Assembly: GCA_007922305.1 (NCBI GenBank)
Contig: ML677386.1
Location: 9,556,222-9,620,221 of the forward strand
Direction: 5' to 3'
From: Dermatemys mawii
Lineage: Eukaryota; Chordata; Testudines; Dermatemydidae
Length of the DNA: 64,000 bases
Shown piece after piece: positions 1 through 11,984 of the stretch (the stretch's first letter is position 1; each line of letters starts with the position of its first letter). The notes beneath the pieces are model-generated. The model saw nothing but the letters and a program-made list of their open reading frames with translations. It did no database searches and had not been told where the DNA came from. The position numbers and the translations under genes were made by a program.

Positions 1-3000
1 AACTTTCACAGACAAATTCCTTTTGAAATGACATTTTCCAGATTTAGTCTTAGCCTAAAATCATTTTTGGATGTTTGAAAGATATAGCAAGATAAACTGA
101 ATTATTCAAGTGTGGAAAAAAGTACTTTTGCCTTATGTCCCAATCACAATGTTGGCACTTGACTAATTCAAAAAAAGAGCTGGAATTAAAAACTTTAAAC
201 TTATTTATTTTGTAGACTTTATTATCTCTTGAAAAAAAATCAAACCTAGTTGGAAGAAAATAGTTCAGAAATGTTAACGATATGAAAGTTCAAAGTCGGC
301 AATTTCACACTTGGACATTAGAGCTTTTAAATGTATTTTAAAGCAGTTTCAGGAGACATAACTGGGTAAATAAATTTTGAAATAATTTTTAAATGTTTAT
401 ATATATTCAACTCAAGTAGATTCTCTACAACTACAGAAGCGTGAAGAGCAAAGACTGCATGAAATCCACTACAGCCCTTGCTATGTTAATCCAATTTACC
501 TGGGGAGAATTTAAATAGTACAGTGCGGGGAACTATAGAAAATCCTAAAATAGATCATTGTTAAGGATACCGTAGTTAAAGACACATTTGTTAAGAACTT
601 TTCAACTTGGAACAACAGAATTAAAGAGGATAATAACCAATATGCTATACATTTCCCCAAGTGACTTGCATTTGGAGTTAATCTGTTAATCCACCAGTGG
701 CTGTTCAAAAATCTCACACAGGTCATTCTCATATTCAGCCTACATCTGCTGAAACAAATTTGTTGTGGTTGAAATTCACCGCTGTGTAGGTGGTCCCAAC
801 AAGGCTCAATGCACCAATTAAGCCCCCTTACAATCCTTATAGTTGGGATTAAGTGGGGGCATAAGGCCTTGTACAGATCGTCAACCCAGGAATGAATTTC
901 ATTCTGTTAGGGTTCAGTTTGGCGGATTTAAATGTAACTTTGCCAAACCTAACTCAACCCACTCTGTATACTTCTTCTCTAGTTCAAATTCATTTCTGTC
1001 TGTTTTCTATATCTATCTGCCTCTCTACAGCATTGGCTTCTGGGCTTTACAATCAGAAAACATTTGCTCCCTCTGGAATTCACCAAGGTGCACATCTGGG
1101 CCTAAATGCAGCATAGGAATACTAAAGCCCAAATATTTATCTTTCATATTGATGCCAGAGACAACATGTACTCTGATGTGTCTACTGGAACTCTATCGAG
1201 GAAGCACCTGCTTCTGTGTGCTGAAAATCTTTAAAGAGAAGGATAACCCAGAAGTTGAATTCTTCCTTTTTTCAAGGTCTAGACACACCTTTTATTCATG
1301 TGTCATGTCTCCTGGCGCTTTATAATTGCTGCAGCTTGGTTGCCAGTTGTGGGTGTCATTTCACAACAAGTTATCTCTTCTATCTCGTTGTCTAATCCAT
1401 GACCCTGTTTTCCCTTTTGGACACCATGCTAAAGTGATATGACTGTTGCTGGAAACAAAGGTTTTCTGACTCATCCATCACATGAAACATTGAACAGTTT
1501 AATGGGTTTTATTTTTCTGCTGAGACTGTTCAGCCAGTGCCTTGGCTAGTATTACAGCACTATCTTTACCTAACTTTTCACCTTCCAATAAAAATCAGTG
1601 AATTTGTTCAGCGTTTCAGAAATTACCAAATCATAAATATCATTCCAGAAACTCAAGGCTTTTTTTAACAGTTAGATGTAAATGATTTGGATCAAACTCT
1701 GAAGTCCTTGGACATTACTTTTTCTTATACTAAGGCTCTTATTTACTCATTTAACTTTCTGTGTTGATGGAAAACTTCAACCATCAGTTTCCTTTCCTCC
1801 TCTTCTTTGCTCTGTCTCTTTTTATATATTCTCATTCCATTTCATTTTTTAAATTTTATTTTATTTTATTTACCTGTAACTGAAAAAACTACCTAAAGTG
1901 TTAACAGAAGATCTGGCATTGCCCCATAAACTCATTCTATGGCCTGGGCCACAGCTCGCTAAAGACAATGGGAATATTTCCATTGACTTTGATGGACTTT
2001 GGATCAGACCCTTACAGCAGAAATCCATTACCCAGAAAGGGAGAAGAAGCTAAGGTAAACAGCTTATAGAATCTTTCAAACACAACAGAACATTCATTTG
2101 ATTCTTTTTTCTTTTTACTACATTTAAACCAATACTGTTCTCAACTCTTTCTTTCTAATTTGTGTGTGTACATTTTCTTTTCCTTTCCATGCTTTACACC
2201 TTATATGCAGAAGAAAGGAAAAGGAGATATACATCTGTTAAACAAGCCAACAGACGAGAACGTTCATGATAGTTTTTATCCATATTTTTGAGTGGCTGAA
2301 AATAAAGAGGTCATCCTTTGACTTATAGGCCAACAAAGTACAGAGTTGTGTGGGACTGACTGCCACAAATTCCATAAATAAGGTTGGTCAACTTCAGAGT
2401 AGTCTTCTAATTTCTGTTCCTTTTGAGGGGTTAATATTTCCATAGACCTCACCTCCCAAATTTTGTTTTGACAGTATTGGGCAAACTAAAATAATAATAA
2501 TAAATAATAATAATAATAATTATATATTTTTTCAGCTTACATTATTTCCAACACAAATGTTAAAATAAGATTCTGGCTACTAAAACATTTCTACCCCAGT
2601 ACAGTGCAATATTCCTACTCTTACCTGTCAAAACAATGTCACATGGCCATAGGGGCTGTAAAACTGTAAATTAGCTTTTGTTTCTGCACAGTGCCTTTCA
2701 CCTTTTCTCCACACATAAACTCCCGCTCTGCACACAGCCCTGACTGTGAATTGATCCAGGCCTAAATTCTCACTGCCCAAATTATCAGGCTATATGTATT
2801 TTGAGTTACACTTGAAATATGACAACTGGGAGACCAATTGTGAATGAGTGAATTATGATAATTGGCAAAGGAATAAAGACAGTTTTAAAAAAAAGAAGAG
2901 TAAAAAGCATCTTCTATTTATGTTGACAGCTGCAGGTTCCTTTTAATTATTTCCAATACTTCATAAACTGCTGTAGTATAGGAAGACATAGTAACATGAG

Positions 3001-3060
3001 ACTACACTGCTATAGTGCTGAGTAGTAAAGAAAGTTCACTTTCTTTGTGCAGATTATACA
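1..3060. other. Gene-free AT-rich stretch
   Basis: I see no convincing gene here. The open frames, including one of 160 codons from 843, show no domain, no splice context and no recognisable family. The stretch holds a short (AAT)n microsatellite near 2490-2525 and weak remains of old palindromic repeats, for example near 1935-2015, where a phrase about 'gccattgactttgatgg' resembles the cores of other palindromic repeats in this window. Nothing else could be assigned. Confidence 0.5.
2488..2526. repeat. (AAT)n microsatellite
   Basis: The run is built almost entirely of AAT/ATA triplets with one phase slip and passes into an AT-rich tail. It is an ordinary simple repeat. Confidence 0.85.
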
Positions 3061-3065
3061 ATGGC

Positions 3066-3240
3066 GGCTCAATTCTGCAAGGTAGTGAGCACTCCAGCCC
3101 TGAGCCAGCAAAGCACCCAAGTACCTGCTTAACAGCAAGCACATGATTAATCTCATTGAAGTCAATGTGACCATTCATGTGCCAAAATGCTTTGCTTGAT
3201 CAAGGCCAACTGCTCAGAACTTGGCAGGATCAAGTCCTAG
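3066..3240. repeat. Nested old palindromic repeat
   Basis: The outer arms read 'ttctgcaaggtagtgagca' on the left and, reverse-complemented, 'cctgccaagttctgagca' on the right. Inside lies a second imperfect palindrome around 'agcaaagcacc...tgctttgct', centred on 'cattgaagtcaatg'. This pair of motifs (outer 'tgcaaggtgctgagca', inner 'aagcacttaagcatg') is a familiar old amniote repeat type. I cannot give a database name. The degree of decay says it is ancient. Confidence 0.55.
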
Positions 3241-4040
3241 GTGCACAAGGAGGTGGAGTTAGAGGAGCCTTTCCTACCTGGACAACCTATGCAGGAACCA
3301 GACACCATTGCAGTCCCTGCTAGTGCTCTCAAAGGCAAAAGCCATTCCAGAAGGGGCAGTACGGTGGTGACGAGGCTCCAGCTCACACTAAACTGGCCAG
3401 CAAAGATGGGGAGAAAGTGGAGAGAGCATGTTTACACCCTTTTAAGGGGTGATTCACTGAGCTCTTTTCTCTATGTGCTGGTGACCTCTTGGGGCATTCT
3501 TCTTCCTGGTGCTCCCGATGGGGAAGTGGGGCTTTAATGAACCCCTCATGCAGGATAATACTTAATTGTCCAAATCTGACCCTGGATATGTGGCTTAGTG
3601 AGATTGTACTCTATTCAAACAGAGAGCTACAAAATACATTCTTCCTCCCCACCCCTTGCAATATAACAGCTATTTCATATCTGGCATTCCTGCTTTTCAG
3701 TTTGGCTTGTAGGCTTATTTGGCCCAATTCTGCTTCCAATGAAAACAATAGCAAAGCTCCCAGCAATTTATGGGAGCAGGATCAAGCCCAGAATAGGGAT
3801 AACTTCTTAAAATCTCAAATGACACCAAAATGCCACTTTTCATTTAAACAGCAGAGTCTCCTCTTTAAAGGCTACATGCACATTTTGCCTTAAGTCAAAC
3901 CCCAAGAGATATTGTGACCAACAAACTTTACACATGAGCTGTCCAGACACTGTAGTTAGGTTTAAATGAGCTTGCAGTGGAGGAAAGCTGCCTATGTAAG
4001 GATATTTCTCTGTTCCTTAGCTTTGAAATCAGGAACAATA

Positions 4041-4071
<31 letters not shown>

Positions 4072-4072
4072 C
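4041..4072. repeat. Poly-A run
   Basis: About 30 consecutive A residues, unaccompanied by any clear retroposon body. It may be a simple repeat or the tail of an unrecognised retrocopy. Confidence 0.8.
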
Positions 4073-4234
4073 AAATATATAAAGAAAGACCCAAAATAGG
4101 AGACACTCTCTATGGAGACAGGAACTTAAAAAAGCACCTAATAAGTTGTACTCTTGATTATAAATATAAATATTCAGCTCTTTATTTCTATGGGCCTCAG
4201 CACCATAATGTCTTAGTGCATTCATAGATTTATT

Positions 4235-4410
4235 CTTACAACATCCTGGGAGGTGGGGGAGCAGAGTTACATGATCTGTATTTTACAGATCGAGGACCGA
4301 GACCAAGACAATTAAGTGACTTGCCTGGTCACCCAAGAAGTCTGTGGCTGGGCCAAGAATTGAACGCAGATCTCCTGTTCCATGCTAGTCTATTTCCTCT
4401 TCTCAAAGTC
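4235..4410 (+). repeat. MIR/L2-like old SINE remnant
   Basis: The order of phrases matches the CORE-SINE/L2 3' type: 'acaacatcctgggaggt', 'tattttacagatcgaggac', 'aattaagtgacttgcctggtca', 'aagtctgtggctgggcc', 'gaattgaacgcagatctcc'. Substitutions are scattered throughout, as expected for an ancient insertion. Family assignment between MIR and L2 is uncertain. Confidence 0.65.
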
Positions 4411-4979
4411 TAGTATAATATATGAAAAGGGAGTGCATAGGTGCTGCTAATTACACAGCATAGCCTCTAAGCTGCTGGAGCTGAGGAATTGTTACATAAC
4501 AAAAAACATGCTCCAGTGCAGTATTTCCTAGTGGCTTTTAGTGGGAGATGTGTAGACAATATTAGCCAGAGACACTCTGGCTATATCTACACTGGAATGG
4601 TGGGGCTGCTGTGGAGAAGGCTCTCTCACCAAAAATTTCAAGATTATGGGAAGAGTCAAAAAGGAGTGCTAGATGAATGGAAGTACCAGGGAGGGGGAGA
4701 AAATAAAAAAGGCACAAGAGTTAGCCTGCAACAAGTTTTTATAGGGCCCAGTTCTGATACCCTGATTCATGCTGAATAGTACTTTGCACCATGCCTTAGA
4801 TCTGTTCTCCCTTACACTTTGCTTCCAAGCCCCCTTATGGGTCTTGCACAGAAAAGCTGTAGCGCAGTGCATTCCTGCTACACCCCTGCAGCATCCTGGC
4901 ACAAACCTGAACCCAGGGGCTAGCAGCAGGGCAGGTACAGAGTTCATGTGCCAACTGGGAATACTCCTTACTCAGGGTA

Positions 4980-5150
4980 GGGTTGCCAATTCTGACTGAA
5001 GCTATTCTGGGAGATTTTTTTTTACAAAGCAATGTGATGTCATTTTCTTAAAATATCGTATTAAAATCTCCTGTATTATTTTCAATAGTCACTGGGAGAT
5101 CAACGATGATTCCGGAAGACTCCAGGCCAGTCCTGAAGGATTGGCAACCC
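4980..5150. mobile_element. MITE with GGGTTGCCAAT ends, TA-flanked
   Basis: The 171-bp element begins GGGTTGCCAAT and ends ATTGGCAACCC, a perfect 11-bp terminal inverted repeat (TIR), with TA on both sides (4978-4979 and 5151-5152). The interior is AT-rich with no coding capacity. The TA duplication suggests a Tc1/mariner-type transposase supplied in trans, though the family is inferred only from the ends. Confidence 0.7.
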
Positions 5151-5379
5151 TAGCTCAGGGAGAATTCTCTTGTGGCTGTCAGAGTGGTATAATGTGCAAA
5201 TGCGGGTCAGGCCTTCCTTGTGACAAACTTAAAATGTAGGCCACATTCCTAATAATCAGGTAGTAGTATATAAAACTCATTAATGAATCAAGAAAAGTTA
5301 CCTGTGGTACCAGTTAGTAACTGCAAAGAGTGTACCTGTCTTTAGTAGTATGTTGGCGTTCTTTTGCATTGTTGAAAAT

Positions 5380-6310
5380 CCTTGAATGAGGGGACAGATA
5401 CCCCTGGGGAAAAGATGATAGACAAAGTTAGGAGGAAAAAAACAGGCAGAGGATTAATTCCAGTGACAGAACATCTATTCCTTTTTTACACCCAACACTG
5501 CACAGAATTAACTCATCATTATAGAACAGTCAGCATGGATTCACCAAGGGTAAGTCATGCTTGACAAAGCTAATTACCTTCTATGATGAGATAACTGGCT
5601 CTGTGGATGAGGCGAAAGCAGTGGGCATGTTATTCCCTGACTTTAACAAAGCTTTTGATATGGTCTCCAACAGTATTCTTGTCAGCAAGTTAAAGAAGTA
5701 TTGGCTAGATGAATGGATTATAAGGTGGATAGAAAGCTGGCTAGGTCTTTGGGCTCAATGGGTAGTGATCAATGGTTCCATGTTTACTTGGCATCAAGTG
5801 GAGTGCCCCAAGGGTCTGGGGCTAGTTTTGTTCAACAGCTTCATTAATGATCTGGAGGATGGCGTGGACTGCACCCTCAGCAAATTTGCAGATGACATTA
5901 AACTGGAAGGAGTGTCAGATGCCATGGAGGATAGAGATAGGATACAGAGGGACCTAGACAAATTAGAGGATTGGGCCAAAAGAGATCTGATGAGGTTCAA
6001 CACAGACAAATGTAGAGTCCTGCACTTAGCATGAAAGAATCCAATGCACTGCTACAGATTAGGGACCGAATGGCTAGGCAGCAGTTCTGTAGAAAAAGAC
6101 CTAGGGCTTACAGTGGACAATAAGGTGGATATGATTTAACAGTGTGCCCTTGTTGCCAAGAAGGCTAATGGCATTTTGGGTTGTATAAGTAGGGGCATTG
6201 CCAGCAAATCAAGGGACGTGATCATTCTCCTCTGTTCGGCATTGGTGAGGCCTCGTCTGGAGTACTGTGTCCAGTTTTGGGCCCCACACTACAAGAAGGA
6301 TAGACTCCAT
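5380..6310 (+). pseudogene. CR1-like LINE ORF2 fragment (reverse transcriptase)
   Basis: This is a decayed piece of CR1 ORF2, the reverse transcriptase of a non-LTR retrotransposon. A 157-codon frame at 5561-6034 carries the motif DFNKAFD, then the region before the active site, then FADDIKL containing the intact catalytic Asp pair, and the downstream CKVLHL-like segment as CRVLHLA. Sequence matching the part upstream of 5561 is in another frame, so there is at least one frameshift. After the stop at 6034, CR1-like sequence continues to about 6310 ('aaggctaatggcattttggg', 'gaggcctcgtctggagtactg') and then ends without the CR1 3' tail. The same subfamily recurs at 41893-42612, where the 3' end is present. 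Loss of the 3' end is unusual, since CR1 copies normally lose their 5' end. Not functional. Confidence 0.85.
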
Positions 6311-6433
6311 GTTTCCCAGACTAAGTTGTCTCTTTTGTAAGAGAACTATTTATAGAGATGCTGCAATTGCAGCTAATATTTGCATAACATTGCATGAGCA
6401 AACAGACTGACTTCCTGGTGCCTTCTCCAAATA

Positions 6434-6551
6434 GGGTGACCAGATGTCCCGATTTTATAAGGACAGTCCCAATTTTTGGGTCTTTTTCTTATATAGGCTC
6501 CTATTCCCCCCACCCCCATCCCGATTTTTCACATTTGCTGTCTGGTCACCC
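6434..6551. mobile_element. 118-bp MITE, GGGTGACCAGA ends, copy 1
   Basis: The element starts GGGTGACCAGA and ends TCTGGTCACCC, a perfect 11-bp TIR, and is flanked by TA on both sides. The interior has phrases such as 'gggacagtcc'-like and 'tcttatataggc' with no coding capacity. A second copy of the same length lies at 33305-33422. The TA flanks suggest a Tc1/mariner-type target, but TA could instead be part of a longer terminal repeat. Confidence 0.8.
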
Positions 6552-7575
6552 TACTTCCAAACTCTTCTCTTCTGCTACCTGTGCTCCTCCCTCCCAGTTC
6601 CATGCACCTTGTTAGAGACCAAAGAGCCCTCGATTTCAGAATTTTTCCCATTGAAAAGTTTGTCACTACATCTCCATGAAACATTTGAGCTTCAACAAAA
6701 CAGCAAATTTTGTTAAAACTATCCTTAGCAGAACATTTTCCTACCAGCTCCAGATTCAACAGTTCTGCTAAGAATTTTTCTTCTATTTCCAATGGCAAAT
6801 TACAACAAGACTAACAACTTTAACTAATTTTTACAATAAAGGGAGATACAATGAGTAACATGTTGAAAAGTTAATGTTCAGTCCTGTTCCCATTAAAATC
6901 AATGACACAAGTTTACAATGAGTAATTGCTGTTTTGTGTCTGGCCTGGTTTTGGACAGTTAGATGCATGAAGTGTAGTTTTCTGCTGTTTGCAAAGCAAA
7001 ACTAGAATGGTTGCAGTAAACTGGGGCAAGGTACCTGACTAACTATTTCCCTCGAACTTTGCAGAAATGGAAGAGTAGGAGAAATAAGCTAAATTCTGCA
7101 GGTGCCCTTAGTCAACAGCTTCAGAGTGCAGAATGAATTTTTGTGAAGGTGACACCTTCAAAAAAAATGAATAAAGAATTGCAGGAATCCAATAACTTCC
7201 TGGTCCTGCATTGCAGAGGTGATGCAGGAGTTAATCCTTTATATATTTTTCAAATATGTAGCAGACTTTTTTACATTTGAATATATATTAGAAAAGAAAG
7301 CTGAGACTGGAAAAAATCCCACATGTCTCCCCACACTGGAAGTGGCCAGTAGATTACCTTCCAAAGAAGTGACTAGGTTTCAGTTAGGCTCCCTTTACTG
7401 CCAAGAATCCAGTCCTGGAGTTCATTTGGATTTAACTGTTTTTTTCATCGAGATTTTGAATATTGCACAGTATAATTCTGCAGATGAAGAAAAACTGGAC
7501 AAATACTAGGATCAGATTCAAAAGAATAACTGGCTGAGATTTGCATAGCAGTGAAAGTCCATTTTACGCCCGAAA

Positions 7576-7682
7576 AAGATAAGGCAGGTGAAGTGATATC
7601 TTTTATTGGACCAACTTCTGTTATTGAGAGAGACAAGCTTTCGAGCGTACACAGATCTCTTCTTCGGGTCTAGGACAATATG
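7576..7682 (-). mobile_element. Penelope-like element terminal fragment
   Basis: Read on the minus strand, the fragment contains 'gaagttggtccaataaaaga' preceded by 'cgaaagcttgtctctc', phrases that I associate with the terminal repeats of Penelope-like retroelements in reptile genomes. No reverse transcriptase or GIY-YIG sequence is present. Penelope-like terminal repeats are known to carry hammerhead ribozymes, and a core of that type is visible (see the separate entry). The family call is from memory of such repeats. Confidence 0.6.
7630..7667 (-). ncRNA. Hammerhead-ribozyme-like core (decayed)
   Basis: On the minus strand the core CCGAAGA (7667-7661) fits the hammerhead consensus C-Y-G-A-N-G-A. 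It is followed by a short stem-loop in which the outer three pairs GAG/CTC survive and inner pairs are mismatched, then GAAA (7642-7639), then a short stem III and a CTC triplet that would satisfy the NUH cleavage rule. Stem I is not evident. Probably inactive. It is smaller and weaker than the paired motifs near 28.6 kb. Confidence 0.45.
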
Positions 7683-7754
7683 CTTTAGTGAGTCAGTGTA
7701 TTTCTTTACGGGCTTTTCTATGGCACCCTTAATATCTGAGTGCCTCACGATAAT

Positions 7755-7930
7755 TCATTAAGTTATTCTCACAACACCTAACTAAACTATGGAAATATTA
7801 TCCCCATTTTACAGGAGAGGAACTGATGCACTGAGAAACTAAATGATTTGTCCAAGGTCAGGTGGGAAGTCTGTGGCAGAGCCAAAAATTAACTCCTGAA
7901 TCCCAGGCCCAGAGTCTTAACCACAAAAGT
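7755..7930 (+). repeat. MIR/L2-like old repeat
   Basis: It shows the ordered phrases 'ttctcacaacacc', 'ttatccccattttacaggag', 'gaactgatgcactgaga', 'tttgtccaaggtcaggtgg', 'aagtctgtggcagagcc' typical of the conserved 3' part of MIR/L2-type repeats. It is old and heavily substituted. Confidence 0.7.
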
Positions 7931-8189
7931 TTGGTAAACTATGGGGGCAACAAATTAGACACCATTCATCATTCAGCATCTGACTGGGTATCTGTCAGAG
8001 AAAATACAGAAGGAGTGGATGGCTCAGTGAATTATTAATGGACTAATAATCCTTTCACCCCTAGATTGAAATCAGTAGAGATAATTGTGACCAAGTGAGT
8101 ACCTCAATGCTAACTTGCGAAGAGCACACCAGACCATAACTTTCATTAATCCTGACACATTGATTGCCCCAAAACATTGTTGTCATATT

Positions 8190-8962
8190 CTTTATCTAAA
8201 AGGTGTCACATGAAGTATTATACGCCTACTGGGTAACATGCTGGTCATTAATATTATTGTGTGATGTTTGTATGGGCAATGTATAAAGAATTTTTGATGT
8301 GTGATGGAAATATATTCTTAAAAGGTGTTTTGCAAGTAATAGATAAGCCCAGCCTGTCCTAGACAAAGGACTGTTGTTTCACTTGTCTTCCTGTGTCCCC
8401 AAAGTAAATTAAGTTAGGTATTATTACCTCAGAGGACAAAGAAAAGTACATCTTCATACATGGGGAACAAAGCCATCAAGCTAAATGAGCCAAGGCAAAG
8501 ACCACTTAATGATCAGGACAGGGATGGCGCCTGCATCCCCAGGAACCCTTCCTCGCTCTTGAAACAGAGACAATAAACTTTGGGAAATATAAAAAAAGGC
8601 AGAAGCCATTTTTGACATCCATCTTCTAGGGGACAAAGAAGGAGCATGAAAAAGGCTCATGAAAAGGGAATCCTTTGAGCTCATGAAAAGGGAATCCTCT
8701 TGGCCTGAAAACCAAAAATTTCTGGAACTGACTACAGGTGAGAGATCTGTTTAGACAAAGATTGTAACTTGCTGAAGTTCAGTTTTAGTCACTAGAAAGC
8801 ATGTGTTGTCATGTTTTACTTGTACCATAGCTTTGTTTTCTATTCTTACTTTTGCCACTTAAATCTGTCCTTTTTAATAACATTATTCTTGGTTTATTAC
8901 AAAACCATTTTAGTGCTGTGTATTAAACTGAAGGGTGAAGTCATCCATTAAACTAACAGGCT
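8190..8962 (+). repeat. Unclassified interspersed repeat, left part
   Basis: The phrases around 8200-8400 ('aaaaggtgtcacatgaagtatt', 'gcccagcctgtcctagacaa') and around 8900-8945 ('gctgtgtattaaactgaagg') are ones I associate with a widespread reptile interspersed repeat, possibly LTR-type. It continues after the hAT MITE at 8963-9301 ('ggctgatgtatgttctctctc'). I could not identify either end. At 8655-8702 there is a tandem duplication of about 24 bp built on 'ctcatgaaaagggaatcct'. Confidence 0.35.
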
Positions 8963-9301
8963 CTTAGGCACTGACTTCATGGGTGCTCCAGGGCTGGCAG
9001 CTTCCCACCCCCGGGAGCATCCCGGCAGCTCCCCACCCTAGCTCACCTCCGCTCTGCCTCCTCCCCTGAGTGCGCCGTCACATCCTGCTTCTCTTGCCTC
9101 CCAGCGCTTGCGCCATGAAACAGCTGTTTTGCACGGAAAGCTTAGGAGGGATGGGGGAGCAGATGGGGTGGGACGGGGATTTGGGGAAGGGTCCAATGGG
9201 ACAGAGTTTGGGTGGGGACTTTGGGGCAGAGGTGGAGTCAGGCCGGGGCCAGGGGGAGAGATGTGAGAACCCATTGGCGCCGGCAAAAGTTGGCACCTGT
9301 G
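8963..9301. mobile_element. Non-autonomous hAT-type element
   Basis: The 339-bp GC-rich insertion is flanked by aacaggct (8955-8962) and gacaggct (9302-9309), an 8-bp duplication with one mismatch, as expected for hAT transposons. The ends are only loosely inverted ('ttaggcactgacttc' on the left, 'aaaagttggcacctgtg' on the right). Removing it rejoins the surrounding repeat. The frames inside, on both strands, follow low-complexity G/C-rich sequence and are not genes. A related element seems to lie at 30940-31236. Confidence 0.65.
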
Positions 9302-10550
9302 GACAGGCTGATGTATGTTCTCTCTCTTTGAAGGCAGGAAACTTAACCTCTGTGAGCATCCAGTGAGAGGGACTGGATACTGCAAGGGAGACTGTACTGG
9401 GGAAATGGGGATTGAAGAGCTGTTGGTGTAACCCTGCAGGTGGAAGCCAGAGTGAGGTCATTGTGCTGTGAGTAGGCTGCTGGTTTCAGGGCTCTGAGCC
9501 AAAACTGCACAATGCTTATTGGTGTGAGTGAACCCCCAAAGCATCAACGTACTGATTACACCTTTTACAATGAGATAGCTGTTCAGAGCTCTGCAAGAAA
9601 CCCAATACCTAGTGGATAAGTGTCCACAATGCAAAAGTGCAAAAACTACCATCACAACTGGCGTTAGCTGGCAGTCTCAAATGATAGTCCAATGATTGAA
9701 CAGACATGGAGAATGAACTATTCTCATGCTTTAAAGTGGTCACCAGAAGGACTGAGGGACACTTGGATAGACAAGACATGAAAGTTTGCAGTACTGTTAC
9801 TTGGGCCATGCCTATTCTATGATTAAGTGAAGGATTTCAATATCCAGGACAGCCAAGAACAAGCATTATGTTCATCATCAACAATACAAAAATGAATCTC
9901 TTTCAAATTAGGAGAGTAGAATAGATCAACAACATCAGTTGTAAAATTTACAGACCTGGTAAGTTTCCCCAGGACTGAAGAACTGAAAGTAATGATAGTT
10001 TGGCATAAACACCTGAAATACAGTACCATTAATTTCTTCAAAATCATTTTAACAGTCAAAACCTCCCTGGCCCCAAGAATATTGCTATCTGTATTTCTGT
10101 ATGTAGAATATGCCAGTAAGTTGAATAAAAGTGCTGTCTTCCTCATTTAAAAAGTAGGCACACTACTTCACAATCTTCACTGGATTAGATTGTACCAAAA
10201 CCTGAACCCAAATCTTGGCTCTTCTGTTGATTTTTGCTCCAGCCTGCCACATCTTTCCCTTCCTAAACTTATGTCTTGGCTTCCCATTCCCTGCTTGTTT
10301 CCCTTCTGTCTCCCTTGCCACCTGAACTCTGATCCCATTAAAGATGCTTTTAGAATAGACAACAGCTGTAGTGGACAAAATAAGTTTGACCAATCAATCC
10401 ACTCAAATAGCCATGTATTAAAAAGATAATAATGGTTGACTTCTATTCTACTGGGTAAGAGTGAAAAGTCTTTAGCTTTAGAGCAGATAAAGGCCAAAAC
10501 CCACTCCATTTGTTCAGATGAAACATTATTATTTGTATTTTGTTAGTATG
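9302..10550. other. No recognisable gene
   Basis: Several short minus-strand frames (for example 9823-10146 and 10177-10509) show no known domain, no consistent splice structure and no repeat homology that I recognise. The first 180 bases continue the repeat interrupted at 8963. Confidence 0.4.
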
Positions 10551-10552
10551 TA

Positions 10553-10665
10553 TAGTTTGCAACGAGAGATCAGAGTTACTTTGTGCTAGGTACTGTACAC
10601 TACACACAATGTAGTGACAGTATCTGTCTGAAAGAATTTATGATTTAAGTCTAAGATGACAGACC
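10553..10665 (+). repeat. Old interspersed repeat remnant
   Basis: Phrases such as 'gtgctaggtactgtacac', 'gacagtatctgtctgaaagaa' and 'atttaagtctaagatgacagacc' match a very common old amniote repeat whose consensus runs through 'ctaggcactgtacaaac' and 'gtccctgcc'. I cannot assign it to a named family. Confidence 0.5.
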
Positions 10666-10792
10666 ACAGGTGGACACAATGAACAAATAATGGTGAGTCC
10701 GTTATGACAGGTGTAATAAGCATTGATTACCACCTGGCTATTGACTTCAGTAAGACTATTTATTTGAGTAAAGAGCAGGATTTGACTCAGAG

Positions 10793-10878
10793 GGCCAAAT
10801 CCTCAGCTGGTGGACATGAGCCTTGCTTCAGTGAAGTCAACAGAGATATGCCGATTTACACCAGCTGAAGATTTGGCC
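10793..10878. repeat. 86-bp palindromic repeat, GGCCAAATCCTCAGCTGGTG type
   Basis: The left arm GGCCAAATCCTCAGCTGGTG and the reverse complement of the right arm GGCCAAATCTTCAGCTGGTG differ at one of 20 positions. The centre reads 'gaagtcaaca'. The structure is a fold-back MITE-like palindrome. Weaker copies occur near 29625-29706, 34015-34092 and 60905-60990. Confidence 0.75.
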
Positions 10879-10899
10879 TTATCTTTTGATATTGTAACA

Positions 10900-11960
10900 A
10901 ATGCTATTGCCACATCAAAGTGCTATTTGATGTTTTCCACCTAGGGTCAAATTTCTCACTTATTGCTCTCGTGCTTGCAGTATTGTAGAAGAATTTCAAA
11001 AAAGTATGATGTGTTGCAGTAATGCCAAAAGGTCCCATGGGAATCAGGATCACATTATGCTGGGAGCTGGACAAACATACAGGAACAGGAAGCATGTTCT
11101 GAAAAGCTTACAATCTAATTAGTCACAATAATATGACTAATTTGAGAAATCATGGGGCTCATTCTAAAGAGGGAGCTTGGAAATATTCCCATTATTTGTT
11201 TGAAGTTTAGACCATCATTCTGCTTGACAAAATGGAGAGGAGAAAGGAACATTGCCAGCAAACATAGCAATCAGCTGGATTCTCTCAGAAAGCAGGCCTT
11301 TACATCCCAACTCAATGTGCTGAATAATGCAACCTGGAAAAAAAAATCCTCCTCCTCCAGAATTGTCCCTTCAACTTCTTCTAAAATACATACTAATAAG
11401 ATAATGATTATAATGGATTCGTTTATGAAAAATGTACTTTCCTCACTGAAGTAGCTGCAAATGAAAGCCTAATTGCCTTTAAACACAAGGACATGAGCTC
11501 GCATAAAATGTTTGGCAACCTCTTTAAGACTCACTGGCATCATCTCCACCTAGTTCTGAAAACTCAGCTTCATTAAGGTGACTCTTGCTACTTACAGTGG
11601 TGAAAGTATTAGCTCTGTTTTGGTACAATCATGACACTGAATATGCACTTAGAAAGGTGAGTAAGAGGACATAAGATGCCCCTTCATAAGCAACTAATGT
11701 GACAGGTAGCAGTATGAAGGGACAATAGAGGAACTACTCTCTCCTATGCCACCCACCAGCTGGGCAGGGACAGGAAGTGGTCAGAGAGCTGGTTGACTCC
11801 ATTCCTTCTTCTCCCTCTCCCCTGAACATGCCAGCCAGCACTGCTGAGCCAGGACAAAGGGTGAAGCAAAGCAAGATAGGAACCAGTGACCAGATTGTGA
11901 TTCTCAAGCTTTGGCAAAGCCACACCCGAGCCCTTTAGAATATAAAGAAATACCTTGTAC
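10900..11960. other. No recognisable gene
   Basis: I see only a short old-repeat scrap near 11055-11120 ('aaaagcttacaatctaatta'). The open frames here, up to 100 codons at 11152-11454, have no recognisable domain or exon context. Confidence 0.4.
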
Positions 11961-11984
11961 AGCTGTTATTGTTTGGTTATATTA

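Noticed and set aside
843..1325. 160-codon plus-strand frame
   Set aside because: It has no ATG at its first codon, no recognisable domain and no exon signals; composition is like the surrounding AT-rich DNA.
9038..9461. Overlapping proline/serine-rich frames on both strands
   Set aside because: They lie in the GC-rich interior of a hAT MITE (8963-9301) and mirror each other.
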